Shown here: positions 32,856-37,007 of the stretch, piece after piece
How positions within the stretch are numbered: the stretch's first letter is position 1
How the letters are laid out: each line of letters opens with the position of its first letter
From: Schleiferiaceae bacterium
GTDB taxonomy: Bacteria; Bacteroidota; Bacteroidia; Flavobacteriales; Schleiferiaceae
Assembly (NCBI GenBank): GCA_018401735.1
Contig: JAGYKI010000027.1
Span: forward strand, 1 to 37,007
Length of the DNA stretch: 37,007 bases
Reading direction: 5' to 3'
Translations under genes and position numbers: made by a program
Notes under the pieces: generated by a model
Databases searched by the model: none
What the model saw: only the letters and a program-made list of their open reading frames with translations
Told to the model about the DNA's origin: nothing

Positions 32856-33334
32856 AATAACCTTGATTGATTTGATTTCAAGATAAAAAACAACCCTAAA
32901 ACCAGGAGCGAAATTGAACAAGACTTACTCACATTTTAGGGTGAGTTTTTGCGCGGTCTGACTTTTTACATATACGCCGTTTGCCTGTTTAGGGTAAATG
33001 GACGTATATGCGGTTTTAGGCCCAGTTTTTTTATGAGTAATGTTCTTTTATCTTTTCCATTTCTTACTGATAAGTTCCAAACAGCTTGTCGAACACATTA
33101 ATAATGCACAATAATTTTTATAAAAATTTCTTTGTTTGGACCATTATTCGATGGATAGGGTATTTATAGAAATTACTCTATAAAGAAGAAAAAACAACAA
33201 CATTTTTCATTTTGATACTATTATATGCTAAAATATTTCAAGTAAATTATCAATGCAGTTAACAAAAGATAAGAACTGTAATGTGCTGTATTATTTTGGA
33301 AGCAATTAGACCTTTTGTACGATTCAATTGGAGA
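32856..33334. other. Non-coding stretch with hairpins after the transposase remnant
   Basis: Two structures stand out. ACTCAC (32927-32932) pairs with GTGAGT (32941-32946) followed by five T in a terminator-like hairpin, and CCCTAAAA (32894-32901) could pair instead with TTTTAGGG (32934-32941). Next, an imperfect inverted repeat spans 32969-32985 and 32993-33010 (ends CATATACG / CGTATATG). From 33011 to 33334 the sequence is A+T rich with no gene I can support. Confidence 0.55.
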
Positions 33335-33646
33335 TTAACTTCTACTTCTTTCTGAATATCTCTGTTCTCTTCTTCTTAAAATTTCGGATCCGATAACACT
33401 TAAAGTTACAAGTCCTATGCTTACTCCCACTAAAATATAAATAGCTGTAAACAACCTGCTTAAGTCGTTGGTTGGTGTAAAATCCCCATATCCTACGGTA
33501 GTAATGGTTACTACGGAAAAGTAGAATGACTGAATCCAATTCCAAGATTCCAATCTATGAAAAACCACCGTCCCAATAGCAATCCAACTGAACAGTGTTG
33601 TTATTGCAGCAAATGTTTCAGCTTTTAATATTGACCTTTGTTTCAT
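33335..33646 (-). CDS. Two-TM potassium channel family protein
   Basis: A 103-residue protein of the ion channel (Ion_trans_2) family: a first membrane helix (about residues 11-28), the pore with the selectivity filter TVGYGDF (about 50-56) and a second helix (about 65-90). There is no cytoplasmic regulatory domain, so it is a minimal channel. It lies 51 bp downstream of the RND pump gene on the same strand. Confidence 0.88.
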   Translation of the reverse strand: MKQRSILKAETFAAITTLFSWIAIGTVVFHRLESWNWIQSFYFSVVTITTVGYGDFTPTNDLSRLFTAIYILVGVSIGLVTLSVIGSEILRRREQRYSERSRS

Positions 33647-33697
33647 TCAATTTTGCTTCATAAAAGTGCCTCACAAGCATGGCAATATTTCTATCAA

Positions 33698-36600
33698 CTA
33701 TGCAATTTTCTTTTGCTCATTTCGGAACAATAATTTAAAGACTACAGGGACAAAAATTAGTAAGATAATTGTTCCGAAAAGGAGTCCGAAAATAATGGTA
33801 ATGGCCATTGGCGACCAGAGTGCACCGCCACCTGTCCAAAGTGGTACCATACCACAAGATGTGGTAAGTGTAGTAAGCATAATAGGACTGAAACGATCGT
33901 TAGCTGCTTTTTTTATGCTTTCCAAGAGCCCTTTTCCCTCGTTCAATTCAGACCCCATTTTGTCAATCAGAACAATAGCATCATTGATAATGATACCAGC
34001 CAAAGAAATGATACCCAAAAAGGCAGTGAAACTAAAAAAGGAACCCGCTCCTAATAGACCCCCAGTAACACCTATTAATGAAAGCGGAATAGTCATTAAA
34101 ATGATACCTGCTTTCCGAATAGAATTAAACTGAATGACCAACAAGAGAATGATGATAAAGAATGAAAGCGGTAAATTAAGTAAAACTGCCCCCATTGCGT
34201 CATTACTTCCTTCGGCATCTCCTCCATATTCAAAGGTGTATCCACTTTTCCAGGTTTTAGATTCTTCGTTCATCATAGGTCGGATAGCCTCATTCATTAT
34301 ATCACTGGCCAAATATCCGTCTGCCACACTTGCTTGAATAATCAAATTCCGTTTGAGCTTGCGCCTTAATATTTTGGAATATTGCCAAGGGATTTCAATT
34401 TCTGCTACTTGCGACAATGGGATACTTGTCCCTCTGGACTGCGAAAAAACGTTCAGGTTCTTAATATTTGAATAAGCCAGGTTTTCACTTCCTTCACGCT
34501 TCATTGTAATAGGAATGCTTTGATCTTCATCCCGAAACTCTCCCACTTCAAAACCATCTAAAGAGGTTAGCAAAGAAACCGCAACGTCCTGATTGGTAAG
34601 CCCCGACCTTGATAATTTATGCTCGTCAATTTTTACATATAGCTTTTTGATACGAGAGCCCCAGTCATCCGTAATATTGATGGCTCCTGGCGTTTGAAAT
34701 AGTTTAGTCTTAACTCTATCTGCAATTTTAAATAGTTCATCTGGGTCATCTCCAGTAATTCTTATTTCAATAGGTGCCTCAGCGCCACCAGATCCCACCA
34801 ATCGGCTTATTTTTATTTCGGCATCCAGCAAGTTATTATCAGCAAAATCTCTTAGTTTATTTATTACTATATCATTAGCAAAATCTGATGTGGTATTGAT
34901 TAACATATGGGCATAAGATGAGTTGGGCTCTCCCGCAAAATAACCCAAATCATAAGCCTCAGGACCTTTGCCAATATAGGATGACCAATTGATGATACCT
35001 TCATCTAATTTATCATTAATCAGCAAACTATCCTTTATAAAATTTTCAAGAAGTCCAACTTTAGAATCAGTTGTTTCAATTTTTGTACCTAATGGATAGT
35101 TGATATCTACCACGACCAAATTTCGATCGCTTGGTGGCATAAAAATGCTTGGAATGAATCTGAATCCAACAGTTGAAATGAAAAATAGCACTACGATAGC
35201 TAAAAGAGTAAGTACAGGCTTTTTTAATGCCCAATCTAAATACTTGTTATAAGGCTCCTTTATATGGTCAAAAATGGTTTTATGCGGCCCTGCTGACTTG
35301 TGGACTTTCAATAGCGCAATCCCAAAAAGAGGGATAATAGTAAACGCCATCAGCCAAGAAGAAAGCAATGCCATCGTGATCACCAAGAATATATTTCCCA
35401 TCATATCACCCATTGGACCATCGGCTAAATAGAAAGATAGAAAGGCTGCACAGGTGGTTAAGGATGAAATGAGAAGTGGTGTCATAAATTCTTTGGCTGA
35501 ATTTACGGCTGCCTCAAATTTTGATTGTCCTTCTTGCAGTTTTTCAAGTAGCGACTCTACCATTACGATGCCATTATCTACCAACAACCCCAGCGCCATA
35601 ATCAGGGAAGCGAGTGTTACTTGATTAAGTCCTACATCAAACAATCCCATCAATAAGAAAGTTAGAATCATAGTACCTGGAACTAAACTGGCAATGATAA
35701 CACCCGCTCTCCATCCCAGTACAAGTAATATAACCAAAAGAACGATAACAATACTTTGAACCAAATTACCTATAAAAACTTTGATTTTTTTCTGAACTTC
35801 TATATCCTGAGAAGCTATGCGTAGTGCAGTGATTCCAAGGGGCAGTTTGGTCTCGTTGTAATTCTTAATAACATCGTCAACATCTTTTCCCAACTCAATC
35901 AAATTGGCTCCTTCTTTTACAGTAACGTATAATGCTAAGGACTGATTACCATTTATTCTGACAATAGATTCCTTTGGAGAGACATAGTCTTTATTGATAG
36001 TGGCCAGATCTCCTAATAGTACCGTTTCTCCTTGGAATCCGATGGGTATAACTAAATTTTTAATGGATTCGACGGATTGAAAGTTTCCAGATGATTCCAA
36101 AATGATGCGTTCATCCCCGAGGTTGATTTGCCCAGATGGGATGATGATATTACTTTCTGAAATAATGTTTTTTAGTTGGCCTGATGTGAGTCCTACTTGA
36201 GCCAGTTTGGCATCATTATACTCAATATAAACCCGCTCTTCCACCTCGCCTCCAATGATGACTTTGGCTGCGTCATCAAGGGCTATGAGGTCATCTCTAA
36301 GCTTATCTGCATAAGTTTTAAGCTCATTATATTCAAATCCATCCGATTCTAAACCAACAAAAATGCCATACACCACACCTATGTTTTCGTCATCGAGTTT
36401 GGGGCCATAAATGCCTTCGGGCAGGTCTTTTTTTATGTTGTCGATTTTTCTTCTTGCCAAATCCCAAATAGACTGTAGCTTACTCTCAGGAACATCTTCC
36501 CAGATACTCATTTTTACAATCGAAACACCTGTTCTGCTAGTGCTGGATATTGTCTTTACCTCAGGGATTTCTTGTAAAGCCTTTTCTACTCTATCACTTA

Positions 36601-36787
36601 TGAGGGATTCAACACGTTCTGGGCTTGCCCCAGGAAATTGTGTGATGATGGTGGCTACACGTACGGTAAATGGTGGCATACTATCTCTTGACAGATTGCT
36701 GTATTCCAAGAGTCCCATTATTACCACCACCAATAAGGCAAGTAGTGTAATCCGATTGTATTTGAGTGAAAGTCCTGTTAAGTTCAT
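33698..36787 (-). CDS. RND-family efflux pump inner-membrane subunit
   Basis: A 1029-residue AcrB/MexB-like proton-driven exporter. The N-terminal segment with TM1 (about residues 11-30) is followed by the large porter domain, then TM helices around 335-500, with MALGLLVDNGIVMVE (about 391-405) matching the conserved GLxVDDAI motif of RND TM4. The second half repeats the pattern with LAGIIINDAIVLIDK near residue 931. The start ATG at 36787 follows the adaptor gene by 5 bp. The adaptor is partly present and an outer-membrane partner lies elsewhere; substrates cannot be told. Confidence 0.9.
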   Translation of the reverse strand: MNLTGLSLKYNRITLLALLVVVIMGLLEYSNLSRDSMPPFTVRVATIITQFPGASPERVESLISDRVEKALQEIPEVKTISSTSRTGVSIVKMSIWEDVPESKLQSIWDLARRKIDNIKKDLPEGIYGPKLDDENIGVVYGIFVGLESDGFEYNELKTYADKLRDDLIALDDAAKVIIGGEVEERVYIEYNDAKLAQVGLTSGQLKNIISESNIIIPSGQINLGDERIILESSGNFQSVESIKNLVIPIGFQGETVLLGDLATINKDYVSPKESIVRINGNQSLALYVTVKEGANLIELGKDVDDVIKNYNETKLPLGITALRIASQDIEVQKKIKVFIGNLVQSIVIVLLVILLVLGWRAGVIIASLVPGTMILTFLLMGLFDVGLNQVTLASLIMALGLLVDNGIVMVESLLEKLQEGQSKFEAAVNSAKEFMTPLLISSLTTCAAFLSFYLADGPMGDMMGNIFLVITMALLSSWLMAFTIIPLFGIALLKVHKSAGPHKTIFDHIKEPYNKYLDWALKKPVLTLLAIVVLFFISTVGFRFIPSIFMPPSDRNLVVVDINYPLGTKIETTDSKVGLLENFIKDSLLINDKLDEGIINWSSYIGKGPEAYDLGYFAGEPNSSYAHMLINTTSDFANDIVINKLRDFADNNLLDAEIKISRLVGSGGAEAPIEIRITGDDPDELFKIADRVKTKLFQTPGAINITDDWGSRIKKLYVKIDEHKLSRSGLTNQDVAVSLLTSLDGFEVGEFRDEDQSIPITMKREGSENLAYSNIKNLNVFSQSRGTSIPLSQVAEIEIPWQYSKILRRKLKRNLIIQASVADGYLASDIMNEAIRPMMNEESKTWKSGYTFEYGGDAEGSNDAMGAVLLNLPLSFFIIILLLVIQFNSIRKAGIILMTIPLSLIGVTGGLLGAGSFFSFTAFLGIISLAGIIINDAIVLIDKMGSELNEGKGLLESIKKAANDRFSPIMLTTLTTSCGMVPLWTGGGALWSPMAITIIFGLLFGTIILLIFVPVVFKLLFRNEQKKIA

Positions 36788-36792
36788 AAATA

Positions 36793-37007
36793 TTAGTTTT
36801 CCAAGAGCTTCACTTTTTTCCCATCATACAAGGCTCTAAGCCCGGCAACGGCAACAAGATCACCAACGCTAAGTCCTTTCTTAATAATATATCCGCCTAT
36901 TGAAATATCACCTAATTCGATGGCAATCCTTTTTGCAATATAGACCCCATTTTCACCTTCTGGAATGAGTTTGAATACGTAGTTGCCATCGGTGCCACTT
37001 GCTACTG
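36793..37007 (-). CDS. RND efflux periplasmic adaptor (MFP), C-terminal part
   Basis: The minus strand reads an open frame from the window edge to a stop at 36793-36795 (71 codons). It ends with the LVAVAGLRALYDGKKVKLLEN tail preceded by IELGDISIGGYIIKKGLSVGDLV, the C-terminal membrane-proximal region of HlyD-type adaptor proteins. The 5' part lies beyond the window. The RND pump gene follows after 5 bp, so the two form an operon. Confidence 0.85.
   Translation of the reverse strand, partial: VASGTDGNYVFKLIPEGENGVYIAKRIAIELGDISIGGYIIKKGLSVGDLVAVAGLRALYDGKKVKLLEN

Noticed and set aside
33666..34133. Plus-strand frame of 155 residues inside the RND gene
   Set aside because: It is antisense to the conserved C-terminal RND region.
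36411..36839. Plus-strand frame across the RND start and adaptor end
   Set aside because: It is antisense to both genes of the efflux operon.

Overview
The window looks like a chromosomal segment of a Bacteroidota bacterium, most likely a flavobacterium-like member of order Flavobacteriales. The reasons are: two secreted proteins with C-terminal type IX secretion (T9SS) sorting domains, a DUF5916 outer-membrane protein, a full menaquinone gene block, several TAnnTTTG-type -7 promoter elements, little sign of Shine-Dalgarno sequences, and a codon style typical of the group. Genus-level placement is not possible from the sequence alone.

Layout. (1) 1-230 carries one copy of a ~157 bp dispersed repeat, then a bile-acid/sodium symporter family gene (233-1138). 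(2) 1100-9342, minus strand, is a menaquinone block: menI-menF-menD-[bPH2]-[bPH2]-menA-menC, almost all overlapping or touching, followed after a structured 158 bp gap by menE. Two membrane proteins with bPH2 (DUF304, YdbS/YdbT-like) domains sit inside it. (3) 9480-13148, plus strand: a DUF1801 gene, then thrS-infC-rpmI-rplT, where infC very probably starts at an ATT codon upstream of its first ATG. (4) 13182-17467: an orphan ABC ATPase, a two-domain fasciclin lipoprotein, and a DUF2911-OmpA-DUF1569 operon. (5) 17572-21039: a secreted GH13 alpha-amylase family enzyme, a SAM methyltransferase and malate dehydrogenase. (6) 21040-22884: a non-coding stretch with the second repeat copy, an unrecognised gene, a Bor-like lipoprotein and a solo repeat end. 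(7) sucC (minus) is divergent from a plus-strand set DUF5916-lolD-kdsD-kdsA-kdsC (24182-29286), which links lipoprotein sorting with Kdo synthesis for the outer membrane. (8) 29290-33334 looks like an accessory stretch: an XRE regulator remnant, two T9SS cargo genes, a probably 3'-truncated pectinacetylesterase-like lipoprotein, an IS1595-type transposase remnant and strong unexplained hairpins. (9) 33335-37007, minus: a two-TM potassium channel, an RND efflux pump and the C-terminal end of its periplasmic adaptor, cut by the window edge.

Most of the window is housekeeping. No CRISPR array, tRNA, rRNA, intact transposon or recognisable defence system was seen. The least explained parts are the dispersed repeat family with its inverted-repeat-like ends, the structured menC-menE gap (a possible small RNA or menE leader), the bPH2 pair inside the men block, the IS-remnant/hairpin region near 32.7-33.0 kb, and the 212-residue unknown protein at 21757.
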